64,000 bases of DNA, taken from Molossus alvarezi (lineage: Eukaryota > Chordata > Mammalia > Chiroptera > Molossidae). Under the pieces are notes generated by a model, which ran no database searches, had not been told where the DNA came from, and saw only the letters and a list, made by a program, of their open reading frames with translations. Location of the stretch: positions 97,523,827 through 97,587,826 of the forward strand of contig CM073891.1 in assembly GCA_037176705.1 (NCBI GenBank), written 5' to 3'. This document shows positions 31,641 through 42,268 of the stretch, piece after piece. The position numbers and the translations under genes were made by a program. Positions within the stretch are counted from its first letter, which is position 1, and each line of letters begins with the position of its first letter.

Positions 31641-31892
31641 TTTTTTTTTTAATCCTCACCTGAGGATATTTTTACATTTATCTTCAGACAGAGTGGGAGG
31701 GAGAGAAAGAAAGAGAGAGAGAGAGAGAAACATCGATGTGAGAGAGACACATCTATTGGTTGCTACATGCACAACCCCACCTGGGGCCGGGGATGAACTG
31801 CAACCAAAGTACATGCCCTTGGCCAGAATCAAACCTGGGACACTTTGATCTACTGGCTGATGCTCTAACGGCTGAGCCAAACTGGCCAGGGC
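31641..31892 (-). mobile_element. Ves SINE, full length with 14-bp TSD
   Basis: Complete antisense copy. Flanks 'ttgactatattctt' (31627-31640) and 'ttgactgtattctt' (31893-31906) differ at one base. The 3' hairpin sequence is perfectly paired. Confidence 0.96.
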
Positions 31893-31906
31893 TTGACTGT
31901 ATTCTT

Positions 31907-32780
31907 GATGCTGTACTTTACATCTCCATAAAAAGTCCAGTCCAATTTTTTTAAGAAAACTGACTGGAGACAGGAAAGTGTGCTCATTTGCTCTACACTC
32001 AGAGGGACCATGATTTCAAAGGTCTGCAGGGAGTCTGTGAGCAGTTTTATTTTCTGATATCCCAATGCTCAAACCTAAAACTTTTCAAACCCTTGTATGT
32101 TTCAGAAGCAAAATTCTATTGGAAGTAGCTGTTCTTTCTTGAGCAGAGCTGGCCTGTCCTCGGAGACAGCTGAAGGCCAGTTACTGTCTCTTCTGGTCTG
32201 TGTCTTCCCCACTGAGTGGCATATTGTCTGGAAGGCCCCATGGGGACTTCCAAGGTCATCGGTGAGTGACTGGCAGCAATCCTTTAAAAAAAAATGCACA
32301 AGACTGGCCAGGTTCACCAGCATTATGGACATTCCTTTGTAGTCTTCTTAAAAATGCAAAAAAATTGTTGACGTGTCAATTGGGATAGGCCAGCATGGAT
32401 GGATCTACTATATAATCCTACTTGCTACCAGGGAAGAGTCAAACAGCAGCCACATGCTGGCAGCCATGCTGGGTTGCTCCTCAAGCATCAATGCACGTCC
32501 ACCCATGAGGAGGGAGGGCGGAGGGAGAAGTCAGAATGCAACCATACTGTGCTATGAGTAGTAAATGTGAGATGTGAGAGTGCCCTTCGGAAGCTCTGTC
32601 AACACGACCTCCACTCCTGATCACTTCCACTGAGAACTGAGTGCAAACGTGAACACAGTTCTGACCCCTAAACCCAAGCACATAACCTCTTCCGCCGGAT
32701 CACCCATGTCTTCAAAATGTATCCTTTGAATTGCTTTTCCAGGAGTGTCGTTGGATTTCTGCTGAGTCATGCAGCTTTCA
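31907..32780. other. Unassigned sequence, no gene seen
   Basis: No repeat or gene recognised. The 81- and 76-codon frames around 32097-32342 are on opposite strands of the same DNA and carry no recognisable domain. Confidence 0.5.
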
Positions 32781-32784
32781 TTTC

Positions 32785-32960
32785 ACCCAGTGATTATGAG
32801 CATGGACTCTGGAACCAGCTCTGTCACGTCCTGTGTGGCTGTCGGGAAGTTACTTAAAAATTCTCCAAATCTGATTACCCAAACGTGAAATGATGATGAT
32901 TCTACCAGCTACCCCATAACGTTGTTACGAAGAGTAAATGAGTTTAGCCATGTGTTAAAG
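32785..32960 (+). mobile_element. MIR SINE
   Basis: Sense MIR: 'gagcatggactctggaacca', 'ggctgtcgggaagttactta', 'acgttgttacgaagagtaaa' and 'tgagtttagccatgtg'. Confidence 0.72.
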
Positions 32961-33335
32961 AACAAAAATTCAACCAGTAAATATAAAGATCTAATTGGCT
33001 TTATTGAATGATTTATGAAGCAGGTTGTATCCCATCTAGTAAATAGAAAGATGCTCCAAGCAGCTGTACAAGGCGGAAGGCTTATATAGGTAGAAATGAA
33101 TGAAAAGAGTGGATTGTTTCAGGCAAGGACACCTTCTTTTAGGGGAAGGCAGAGGGTTTTATCAGGCAGATTACCTCACTACTGCTGAGCGGCAAATTCT
33201 AGATGGATTGCTTTAAAATTCCACTTCTGGGAGAGGCTGCAACTGCAATTAGGTTGGGTACTAAGTCTTGGTGGAGCTTACCACAAGTGACTGCATTTGG
33301 GTCTGTTGTTTCTTTTCAACACAGGTAAAGAGTTT
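32955..33335. mobile_element. Unresolved LTR-like ancient repeat
   Basis: 'gttaaagaacaaaaattcaa', 'ctaattggctttattgaatg', 'gaagcaggttgtatcccatc' and 'ctgtacaaggcggaaggctt' match an LTR-like repeat I recall from other mammals but cannot name. No coding sequence. Confidence 0.3.
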
Positions 33336-33374
33336 AGGACATTGCCTGGCACATATTATGTATTGTATATGTCG

Positions 33375-33495
33375 TTTTCATTCATTCATTCATTCATTCA
33401 TCTCATATTAATTTTAAAATCTCTGCTTTGGACTGCTAGGTATTAAGAAATAAAGACAAATAAGACACAGTATGTGCTCTCAGTGGACTTACATT
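33375..33495 (-). mobile_element. L2 3' end with (CATT)n
   Basis: A run of about six CATT units at 33377-33401 is followed by 'gaaataaagacaaataagac', 'acagtatgtgctctcagtgg' and 'acttacattttt', the usual antisense L2 3' end. Confidence 0.5.
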
Positions 33496-33624
33496 TTTTA
33501 TTATAGGCTTGTGTTTTATTTCTCTTTTTCGCCTAGCACAAGTTGGGAGGTACTCAAACGTTTTTGAATGCATGAGTGAATTAAGGAAATGGACAAATAT
33601 ACCGATAATTTCAGTTAAAGTGAT

Positions 33625-33695
33625 ATATTTAACAATACCTGGCACATAGTAGGTAGCTGGCACCATAGAAGCATTAGCTATTTTAATTATTAATT
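33625..33695 (+). mobile_element. MIR/L2 3' tail
   Basis: 'caatacctggcacatagtag' followed by 'gtagctggcaccatagaagc' and 'ttagctattttaattatt' is the shared MIR/L2 terminal sequence. Confidence 0.5.
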
Positions 33696-33719
33696 TAGCA
33701 GAATAACTGAGGAGACTGA

Positions 33720-33940
33720 GCGCAGACTGGAAGCTGAGGGTGAGGAGGTGGAGGTGCACTCAGGGAAGTCTTCCAAGAGGCAGTATCTCTCGGCTTAGTT
33801 TGATCAGCGAGTGGGCGTTAGCCAGTAAGCGAAGAGGGCTAAGTGTGTTCCAGGAAGAAGGAACATTGTGTGCAGAGCTAGAGAAGCGTGAAATAGCACA
33901 ATACATCCAGGGAGCTCCGAGTAGGCAAGTACAAGGGGAG
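33720..33940 (-). mobile_element. L2-like LINE fragment
   Basis: 'gggaagtcttccaagaggca', 'gtgtgttccaggaagaagga' and 'acattgtgtgcagagctaga' fit the antisense L2 order. Diverged. Confidence 0.42.
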
Positions 33941-33964
33941 CTCCATCCTCATTGTGACATAAAG

Positions 33965-34275
33965 TGTATTTGAGATAAAAACAAACGAGACATTGCTTTT
34001 GTCACCCTGGCTTTTAGCATTAACTAAATAACCAATCATGGATTGAGTCACTAGGGAATTTTAAGTTGTTCAGTATAATACTTGCCCTGTACAAATGCTG
34101 TTCGTTGCTCTGAGGTCAGCCCCTTCTGGTCTTCTGATAGAGGAAGTAAATTCACTTACTTTACCTGTTTGTTTGTGCGGATTTTTTTTTTATTTTCAAA
34201 GTAATTGAGATGAATTACAATAAAGGTGATGGGATCATAGAATAGATGAAGACGTTTTTCGTAGTATCTAGATTT
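33965..34275. other. Unassigned sequence, no gene seen
   Basis: No repeat or gene recognised upstream of the hAT-type element. Confidence 0.5.
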
Positions 34276-34283
34276 CTCTAGAT

Positions 34284-34506
34284 CAAGCGTTAGCAAACTA
34301 TGGCCTGAGGGCCCAATCCTCACCCACTGCCTATTTGTATAATTAAGTTTTTTGGAACACAGCCATGCTCATTTGTTAACAAGTAGTCTAGCACTGATTT
34401 ATTGCTACAGTGGGAGAGTTGAATAGTTGTGATGGAGACTACGATATGGCCTGTGAGGCCTAGTGTTTATCAGCTGGCTCTTTACAGAAAACATTTGCCA
34501 ATCCTG
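34284..34506. mobile_element. hAT-type non-autonomous DNA transposon
   Basis: 'ttagcaaactatggcctgag' at one end and 'gctctttacagaaaacattt', 'gccaatcctg' at the other belong to a common placental hAT (Charlie-type) element. Flanks 'ctctagat' (34276-34283) and 'ctctagag' (34507-34514) match at 7 of 8 bases, the 8-bp duplication hAT transposases make. No transposase is encoded. Confidence 0.72.
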
Positions 34507-34779
34507 CTCTAGAGTCATCCCTTCTAATCTGATGACAAGTAAAAATCGCCCAAATATTTAGGATGCGATTGATTTGGTTTAGAACCAGTGTGGCAAACAA
34601 TAGGTTATTAAATTTTTAAAAATTCTCTACCAAGGAGAGAGAAGATTGCAAATATGTTAGCCATAAACATGAAGAATGAATGAACACAGAATCTGTGACT
34701 GGCCTTCAGATTTGACTCTGAGCTTCCTGTCAGTCAGGGGAAAAAAAAGGAGGAGGGTGGGGAATTGGTCGTCTGTATT

Positions 34780-35280
34780 AGTATCTATTGCTTCATAACA
34801 AACCACCTTAAAAGTTCGTGGCTTACACTAGCTTTCATTTACTGTTTCTTACGGGACTGTGAGTTGGCTGCGTGGTTCTGCTGCTCTGGGCCGGGCCTAG
34901 CTGGTCTTGGTGGGCTTGCTCAGGCGTTGGTGGTCAGCTGGTGTGTGAGCTCCGGGCTGGCTGGGCTGGGCTCAGCGAGGACGGCTCACCTGCAATCCAC
35001 AGGATCTCTCGCCCGCCCTCCAGCAGGCGGGCCTGGGCTCGTTCACGTAGCACTGGCAGGTTCCAAGAAAGAAAGTGGAAGCATACTCTTGAGGCTTAGG
35101 CTTAGAACTGGCCCACTGTTAACTGTGTTGCAATCTAGTGGCCAAAGCAAGTCAAAAGGCCGGCCTAGATCAGTGGCCCAGGTGAGGAAATAGAGTTTAA
35201 CTCTGGGAGGAGCTGCAAAGTCACATGATAAGGAACAGGGAAACAGGAGGGAGAGAATTGGGGCTATGATTGAAACCAAT
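34780..35280 (-). mobile_element. MLT1-like LTR remnant
   Basis: 'gtctgtattagtatctattg', 'cataacaaaccaccttaaaa' and 'gttcgtggcttacactagct' correspond to the antisense MaLR (MLT1-group) LTR end. The rest is diverged. It contains 75- to 142-codon open frames that overlap the LTR and are not genes. Confidence 0.45.
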
Positions 35281-35562
35281 CAATCAGCATCTAAAACAGC
35301 GTGTATTCAACCATAAATTTTTCTTAAAAGGTCATCCTTGTTGTCTAAAGTGCAAAGGAATAGTCATCATGGTCTATCCAGTCCCACCCACAGATATGAA
35401 TCATCATTGTCTTTAACTAAGAGGGCCAATACCCTCTAGCTAATGACAGATGCAGGAGTGGAAAGAAGCCTGTCAGAAATGGGTGGTGGTACATATATGA
35501 GATCCAGGCCCATATTAAAATGCTGTCTTGATGAATTTCATCACAGAATCAGACTCAGTTTT

Positions 35563-35789
35563 GTTTTGTTTTGTTTTGTTTGTTCAGATAGAGCGGGAGG
35601 GAGAGAGAGAGGAAGAGAGAGAGAGAGAAACATCGATGTGAAGGGACACATCAAGTGGCTGCCACCCGCACGACCAACCAGGGCCGGGGACAAACTGCAA
35701 CCGAGGTACGCACCCTTAGCGGGAACCGAACCCGGGTCTCTCTGGACCACAGGCCGATGCTCCAACTGCTGAGCCAAACCGGCCAGGGC
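35563..35789 (-). mobile_element. Ves SINE without canonical 3' end, 13-bp TSD
   Basis: Head and body are near consensus. The A tail (here TTTTG repeats on the plus strand) attaches directly at 'gttcagatagagcg', so the terminal hairpin segment is missing. The duplication 'cagactcagtttt' is exact at 35550-35562 and 35790-35802, so this was the form that inserted. Confidence 0.95.
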
Positions 35790-35904
35790 CAGACTCAGTT
35801 TTAATGGATTAAAGGGATAAGGAAAATCATTATCATAGGAGTTACCAATGACTAAATAAATGTTAGCCTTTGAGACTAAAGCCTAAACAGAACTATATTA
35901 TTTT

Positions 35905-36103
35905 TAATCCTAACCCAAAGATATGTTTATTGATTTTTAGAGAGAGAAGCATCAATTTGAGAGAAACAACTATCCGTTGCCTCCCATCGTGCCTTGATTA
36001 GGGATTGAACCCACAACCCAGGTATATGCCTTGATTGGGCATCATGCCCACAACCTTTGGTGTACAGGACGATGCTCCAGCCAACCCAGCCACCTGGCCA
36101 GGA
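35905..36103 (-). mobile_element. Old bat tRNA-SINE
   Basis: 'taatcctaacccaaagatat', 'gcctcccatcgtgccttgat' and 'gatgctccagccaacccagc' identify a diverged antisense copy. No duplication found. Confidence 0.85.
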
Positions 36104-36256
36104 TCTGCACATTCCTGCTGGGCATTCCTGCTCCTCTCCACTTCCGTTATCAGGTGGTGTGAGAATTGGTCACTGTATTCAATGACGACACTACTGTCTA
36201 TGGATATGGATGTGATTGAAAAGACAGAATAAATACCCTTTTTAAAACTCAGGTGC

Positions 36257-36438
36257 AGCCCTGGCCAGGTAGCTCAGTTGGTTAGAATGTCATGATGATA
36301 TGCCAAGGTTGCGGGTTCAATCCCTGGTCAGGCATACAAGAATCAACCAATGAATGCATCAATAAGTGGAACAACAAATAATGTTTCTCTCTCTTTCCCC
36401 CTTCCTCTCTCTCTCAAAACCAATCAATAAAAAAAAAT
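36257..36438 (+). mobile_element. Bat tRNA-SINE, 'aagaatcaaccaatgaatgc' variant
   Basis: Head 'gccctggccaggtagctcag', then 'ggttgcgggttcaatccctg' and the variant body 'aagaatcaaccaatgaatgc'. Flanks 'taaaactcaggtgc' (36243-36256) and 'taaaactcacttgc' (36439-36452) are an imperfect duplication. Confidence 0.87.
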
Positions 36439-36454
36439 TAAAACTCACTTGCCA

Positions 36455-37110
36455 TGTGATGATATTTTAAAATTTATTGCTGGAATACCTTTGTTACTAT
36501 CAAACTTGCCTGAATCAATAGCAACAGGGATTTCAGAAATCTTTAACTAGTTTTTTCCTGGTACCATGGGCTGTCAGTAGGAAGAGAAAAAAACATAGGT
36601 AGCCCTTGAACCTTAGAGTCATTCAGAATTCCCCCAAATTCCAAAAAAATAAAAGTAAAAAGCAAAAACTAAAAATGAAAATGAAACTCCCCGACAAGCC
36701 ACGCAGTTTAGGTTTGAGAACATTCTCTCTGGCCGAGAGCCAGGCAGGTGCTTGGCCTTGTTTGCAGGAAGCCGATGCCTTCACACATGTGGCCTTCCGT
36801 GGGGCTGCCACCATCTGACTTCTGCAGCCACAGCGGCGGGACGTGGAGATGAACAGGACAGAATCGAGGGAACTATTAGACGCCTGTTGACTCAGACATC
36901 ACAACTGGTTGTGAATGAAAACAGATTTCAACTTAGTTCCAGTGAAAAGGAACTGAGCTGCTGACACCATCGAAGAGATGGAGACAGACCTTCAGGATGT
37001 TTGCAGATGACATGTTGCTGGGACGGTCAGGGAGATAGGGCAGTGTCTGAATGAACACATGAGGGTTCCAAAATTGGGTGCAGAAAATCAGAAGTTAACC
37101 TTTGGGCAGG
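36455..37110. other. Unassigned sequence, no gene seen
   Basis: No repeat or gene recognised. Opposing frames of 63-70 codons at 36606-36964 are unsupported. The 36700-36850 part is more CpG-containing than its surroundings. Confidence 0.45.
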
Positions 37111-37113
37111 TCA

Positions 37114-37232
37114 CATAAAGGTTAAATTTTATATATATATATATAAATATATAATATATATATATATAAATATAAAATATATATAAAAAAAATATATATA
37201 TATATATATAAAAAATTTAACCTTTATATATA
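37114..37232. repeat. ~119-bp imperfect AT-rich palindrome
   Basis: The outer arms 'ataaaggttaaatttt' and its complement 'aaaatttaaccttta' flank a core of TA and TAAA units centred near 37173. Only a 2-base length difference breaks the outer pairing. Such AT-rich palindromes can extrude as cruciforms. Confidence 0.9.
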
Positions 37233-37344
37233 AAATTCCTGGAAGAGTACTTAGAAGGGTAGACTTCAACAAATGTTGGTTCCTCTCCTCTCTCTGCATC
37301 TCCCACCCACCATAAGGATTTCTTTTTATTTATTTTCCATCTGT

Positions 37345-37545
37345 CTGTCTTTTTTTTTTAATTGAATTTATTGGGGTGACATTGGTTAATGCAATTATAT
37401 AGGTTTCAGGTATACAATTCTATAATACATCATCTGTTTATTGTATTGTGTGTTCATCATCCCAAGTCAAGTCTCTTTCGATCACCACTTACCCTCTCTT
37501 TACCTTCTTCTACCTCCCTCACTCCCAGGGATTTCTCTAAAAAAA
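37345..37545 (-). mobile_element. Old L1 3' end
   Basis: 'aattgaatttattggggtga', 'cattggttaatgcaattata' and 'taggtttcaggtatacaatt' are the antisense 3' end of an L1MA-type element, followed by 'tcatcccaagtcaagtctct'. Confidence 0.6.
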
Positions 37546-37549
37546 AAAA

Positions 37550-38300
37550 GAAGAAGATCTGTCAGCCAGCTGCCATTGGAAAGATGTCAGCTAGGATAAC
37601 CTGCTGATGTGGTAACTATCAACAAAATTCCCACTCAGGTGGGTGGAGCAGGGCATGTCCCCTCTCCGTCCCCTCTCCTCATCACAGCTTGGAGGCAGCA
37701 CAAAGACATTCTTTCCTTCCTGCGGAGGAAGTGTGTGTGTTCTCTCAGACCTACCTTGGCATTCCTTGATGTCTTAGAGAAGCAGATGACCCTGGCTGAG
37801 CAAGACAGTCAGCAGAACAGCAGCCCTTGATGCTGCAATTGGAAATTTCCATTCTTTGCTTGCAGCTCTGAAAAAAAAAAAAAAAAAAATCTGAAGAGCC
37901 CAGGAGCTGGGAAATTTCCACAATGGAAAATTTTAACATATTCTTTAGCTCTAAACTATGCAGGTTTATTGAGACTATTTTTTTCTTTTGGTAATTTTCT
38001 TCTAACAATAATTTATGAAGATGGTAACACTACCGCTGTGGGAATAGGGAGGGCAAGATGACTTGGAGGGGAATGGGTATGGTTGGGCTTGTGGGAGCCT
38101 GTGCCATATACATGTCTGACCACCTGAACCATAGAAATGCAGATCACTGCAAGACCCACGGGCTGGGAATGCATCCAAAACAGAGACAGTTTGCCCAGGA
38201 GCACCGCAGGGAAATCTGTGTAGAGAGAAGTGGAAAGTGGATGGATACAGCATGGGAACAGGAGATAGTGAGGTCCTTGCTGGGAAAAGCAATCTCAGGC
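37550..38300. other. Unassigned sequence, no gene seen
   Basis: No repeat family or gene recognised. Contains a 19-A run at 37871-37889. Overlapping open frames up to 104 codons (38058-38372) run into the next SINE and are not supported. Confidence 0.5.
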
Positions 38301-38319
38301 AGATTCCCTACACCACTGC

Positions 38320-38558
38320 TTTTTTTTTTTTTTAATCCTCACCAAGGATATGTTCTTTATTGCTTTTTTTAGAAAGAGAGGAAGGGAGAGAGAGAGAAAC
38401 ATCAATGTGACAGAGAAACATCAATCAGTTGCCTCCTGTACGCGTCCAGACTGGGGATCAAACCTGCAGCCTAGGTGTGTGCCCTGACTGGGAATCAAAC
38501 CCGTAACCTTTTGACATACCGAATGACACTTCATCCAACTGAGCCACCTGGCCAGGGC
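38320..38558 (-). mobile_element. Ves SINE with 9-bp TSD
   Basis: Full-length antisense copy with a one-base-shortened terminal hairpin ('atcctcaccaaggat'). The duplication 'caccactgc' is exact at 38311-38319 and 38559-38567. Confidence 0.93.
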
Positions 38559-38567
38559 CACCACTGC

Positions 38568-38718
38568 CTCTTACACCTAAATGTGCACACGAATCACCTG
38601 GGGACCTTAGGATGTAGATTTTGATTCAGTAAGTCTGGGGTGGAGCCTGAGACTCTGTGCTTCTAACTGGCTCCCAGGTGATGCTGATGCTGCCCTGCTG
38701 AGGACCACACTGTGAGTA
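38568..38718 (-). mobile_element. MER5A-type hAT element
   Basis: 'cacacgaatcacctggggac', 'gattcagtaagtctggggtg', 'cttctaactggctcccaggt' and 'gaggaccacactgtgagtag' follow the MER5A consensus in reverse. It is a short non-autonomous hAT element with no coding capacity. Confidence 0.77.
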
Positions 38719-38721
38719 GCA

Positions 38722-39850
38722 GGCCATAAACAACAGGTCCTCCTCATGATGAGGTCGGCTCGCCTTCAATAGCAAAACAAAGTCAGAGAGCATCGTAGGA
38801 GAGCTTCCTTGGGGTTGTTTTCTCAGGTTACAAAGCTGAGGGCTCAGAGTAGAACTGAATGTCTCCTGGAAAGATGCTCCATGTAAGTCTGGTTAAAGTG
38901 GGTCTTTTGAAATGTGGGGATGCAATTACCAGAAGCCTGCCTACTCCAGCAGAATCAAATCGATGGTTTCTAGACCACAGTGCCTTTGCAGAGAAGCCCC
39001 TATAACAAGTCGATGGAAATTGCCAAGCTGGTCCTCGCTCCTGAGTGATTGTCTAGTAATGGGACATGTGGGATGAAACACCAATGAAATAGCTCCAATT
39101 ATAAAGGGAAATCGGTCGGCCACAACAATGTCAAGGGGAAAGGGAAAATAAATTGCTTCCATCCCAGCCAAGATAGTTGCCTCACTTTCTTTGAAATAAA
39201 AAGGGAATAGGAGAATTTTCCATTTTCTTAACAGCTAGCTCACCTTTGTGCTACCTATTTCACTGAGAGAGAGATCGATCAACATCTATCACATCTTTAT
39301 TCCATGGTGTTACCTCCAGTTGATCTGTAATGTATCTGCTGTGTATATCTTTAAAGCAACATTTGTCCTATTTTTTTCATTTTCCATTCAATTGAATTTT
39401 GGATGGGTTATTACAATGTACTTTTCAAATTAAAGTATACAGAGGAGCATATGGGGGAGAAAGGAGGAGGGAGATTACCAGCTGAAAACGTATTGAAATC
39501 AGAGTGCAACAAGCATGAAACGTATTTGATAATATAATAAACGTATTAAAGTATATTAAAAGTAAATGACTAAAAAAAGTAAATAACTGTCTTACTATCC
39601 TAACATCTACATACTATTTTAAATTTCTAGATGACTTACAGGATTAAGGATTTGGACTTCTAGAGATTGGTTGTTGTCTCCTCTTTCAAAAAATCTTTAC
39701 TATGGGGTATGATTCATCATTGAAATAGACTTCCTGATTACTTAAGTAAAAGACATCAATTTGATCTTTTTCTTACTATAGGTCTCAATGGGCAATTATT
39801 CATCTAATAACCATCTTATAACCTATAGCTAATGAAATAGAATTTGCTTG
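38722..39850. other. Unassigned sequence, no gene seen
   Basis: No repeat family or gene recognised. The 76-codon minus frame at 38941-39171 has no recognisable domain. Confidence 0.5.
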
Positions 39851-39874
39851 ATTCATCTAAAGTCACATCTTTTT

Positions 39875-40058
39875 TTTTTTTTTAATGTTTTTATTGATTT
39901 TTTTTTAGAGAGAGAGGAAGGGAAAGAGAGAGAGAGAAACATCAATGTGAGAGAGAAACATCGATCGGCTGCCTCCTGCATGCCCCCTGACCGGGAATCA
40001 AACTGGGACCTCTCAGTCCTTGGGGTAACACTCAATCCACTGAGCCACACTGGCTGAG
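39875..40058 (-). mobile_element. Ves-type SINE with internal deletion, 18-bp TSD
   Basis: The duplication 'ctaaagtcacatcttttt' is exact at 39857-39874 and 40059-40076. The body joins 'catgccccctgaccggga', lacking about 35 bases ('actggggat...ggcatgtgc') found in sister copies. Confidence 0.94.
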
Positions 40059-40114
40059 CTAAAGTCACATCTTTTTAATAATAAACATAATTACAATAAA
40101 ATTTAGCATTATAG

Positions 40115-40285
40115 GGTACTTACAGGTAAGATGCTTAATCCTTACAGCAAATTTATAAGATGAGAGACTGGGAGTAGAGAGCTTAAGTGGACTGCCTGGG
40201 ATCCACAAGTTTCGGCCAAACAGGGAATGACCTCCTTTGGCCAGGCCCGCTTACTCTCGCGCTCTTTCTAAATGCCACAGCTACA
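40115..40285 (-). mobile_element. MIR SINE fragment
   Basis: 'ttagcattatagggtactta', 'aatccttacagcaaatttat' and 'gagactgggagtagagagct' fit an eroded antisense MIR. Confidence 0.55.
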
Positions 40286-40329
40286 TCTCAGTGTCGTTTC
40301 TCTTATTCCAGACAGATGGATAGAGGCTC

Positions 40330-40606
40330 CTTCTCTCTCTCTTTTTTTAAATTTCTTTCTTTTTTTTTTTTTTTTACTTTATTATTATTTTTTAATATTT
40401 TTTCTTTATTGATTTTTAGAGAGAGAAAGTAAAAGGGAGAGAGAGATAGAAACATCGATGAGAGAGAACATCGATTGGCTGCCTCTTGCATGTCCCCCAC
40501 TGGGGACTGGGCCCACAACCTGGGCATGTGCCCTGACCGGGCATCAAACCGGCAACCTCTTGGTGCATGAGTTGATGCTCAACCACGGAACCACACTGGC
40601 TGGGCG
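40330..40606 (-). mobile_element. Ves-type SINE with long A tail
   Basis: Second-subfamily copy ending 'ccacactggctgggc'. 'agaggctc' flanks at 40322-40329 and 40607-40614. The tail (T-rich on the plus strand) spans about 70 bases, the longest here. Confidence 0.88.
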
Positions 40607-40614
40607 AGAGGCTC

Positions 40615-41265
40615 AAGTTTAACAACTTCACAAAGCTCGATTCAAATACTGAATGTGTTGTTAGTTGCCTACAGCTGCTGTTTCTCTAGCGGTGCAGTAA
40701 GTCCAGGAAAACTCTTTTGAAGAGCTCATTAAAACTGCTAAAATAAAGTCTTCGAAGCAGGTGCATTCATTAGCTGGCATGCAGACGAATATGTTAATAT
40801 GGAATTCAGGTGACAAATTTAAAGCCATCAACATCATGGAGGATAAAAGGATTTTCAAAGTGAAAGTTAACCTCTTCCTTTGTAGGGCTCTTTGCTCTGT
40901 TAAGCACGTGACTGTCTTTGCAGCTGTCAACATGGGGACCTCCCATGTTAACTCACAAACATAAAGTCTTTCTCTGCACGATCATAGCTCCTTTCCAAAT
41001 TCTTGGGTCTCTATTTGGGAAGAGAAAGGAAAGATAAGAAATTGCCTACAACCCTAGTGCTATTTTCTAAATAGGAAATCTGGTACCTCATTTACAATTT
41101 ATTGTCAGATTGGGGCCATGGATCGAGGAACAGTTCAAGAAGATGGTAAAAGTATGTGGTCAGTGATCCCTGGTTTGGGTAAGATGGAGTGAGGCTGTTT
41201 CATTTTGCCCCTTTTTTCTCATCTTCATGAAATGTTGAGCGTGCAATATGTACATGATCACATAT
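40615..41265. other. Unassigned sequence, no gene seen
   Basis: No repeat or gene recognised. Opposing frames of 67 and 90 codons at 40661-40964 are unsupported. Confidence 0.5.
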
Positions 41266-41269
41266 ATGT

Positions 41270-41425
41270 ATTTAGAAGGCTAAACATCAGAATGGTAACA
41301 AGAGTTATGCCCAGGTGATTTTGATTTTCTTTTTGGGGGTAGGTATTTTTGTATTTCTCAAATTTTCTACAATGAATATGCATTACTGTGTAAAATTTAA
41401 AATTATTAAAAATTATCATGGAGCA
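41270..41425 (+). mobile_element. Old L1ME-type 3' end
   Basis: 'aggtgattttgattttcttt', 'tttgtatttctcaaattttc' and 'tacaatgaatatgcattact' are the sense end of an old L1 3' UTR. Confidence 0.5.
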
Positions 41426-41471
41426 ATTAGCCTGTCCGCATTTAGCTGTTTTGCCTATAAAACTGGGTTAC

Positions 41472-41692
41472 CAACCTGGACAGTTAGAGTGTCGGGCTGT
41501 GGACCAATGAGTTGCAGGTTTGATTCCAGTCAAGGGCATGTACCTTGGTTGTGGTTTGTACCTGGCCCTGGTCGGGGTTGTGTGGGAGGCAACTGATTGA
41601 TATGTCTCTCTCACGTCGATATTTCTTTCTCTCTCCCCCTCCAATGGAAGATAAATGGAAAAGTATCCTCAGGTGAGGATTAAAAAAGAACA
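41472..41692 (+). mobile_element. Ves SINE with head deletion and TSD
   Basis: The head is shortened ('caacctggacagttagagtg'), skipping 'ggtttggctcagtgg', which removes the A-box region. The 3' end 'atcctcaggtgaggatt' is intact. Flanks 'aactgggttac' (41461-41471) and 'aactaggttac' (41693-41703) differ at one base. Confidence 0.92.
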
Positions 41693-41703
41693 AACTAGGT
41701 TAC

Positions 41704-42026
41704 TATTTAATTGCCCAGCACATGGAAGCTGGCTGAGACGTTTTCCCTTCTTCTAAAATCTAGGATGCCTGTGAAACATTGGTTCTTTTCGGAAGAAAAT
41801 ATAAAAAAAAAAGAGGGCCAGGTATCCAGCCACTTACAAAAAAATTATAAACATGCTTAAAGATTTTTGTTATTCTTCAGCACCTCAATCAAGTGGGTAT
41901 TCATCAGAGTGAATGCATCTGCCACTTGCAAAGGGAAAAAGACTGAGAAACCTTTTTAGGCAAATTAACTTTATTTTAAAAGTTTTTAGTTATATATTCT
42001 GGGAAGACTTTGTAAACTAATACTTG
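41704..42026. other. Unassigned sequence, no gene seen
   Basis: No repeat or gene recognised. Confidence 0.5.
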
Positions 42027-42041
42027 AAACATGCATTTTTT

Positions 42042-42253
42042 TTAAAAAATAATTTTTCTTTATTGATTTTAGAGAGACAGAGAGGGAGAGAGATAGAGAC
42101 ATTGATGTGAGAGAACATCGATTGGCCTCCTCCTGCATGCCCCCCAACTGGGGATCAAGCCCATAACCTAGGCATGTGCCCTGGCCGGGAATCAAACTGG
42201 GACCTCTCAGTCCATGGATCAACACTCAGCCAGTGAGCCACACCAGCTGGGCA
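42042..42253 (-). mobile_element. Ves-type SINE with 15-bp TSD
   Basis: Second-subfamily copy. The duplication 'aaacatgcatttttt' is exact at 42027-42041 and 42254-42268. Confidence 0.94.
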
Positions 42254-42268
42254 AAACATGCATTTTTT

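Noticed and set aside
32400..32430. Possible Helitron 5' end ('tactatataatccta')
   Set aside because: The resemblance to bat Helitron termini is short and no matching 3' hairpin and CTRR end was found downstream.
34765..35193. 142-codon plus-strand open frame
   Set aside because: It lies within an MLT1-like LTR remnant read in the antisense direction.
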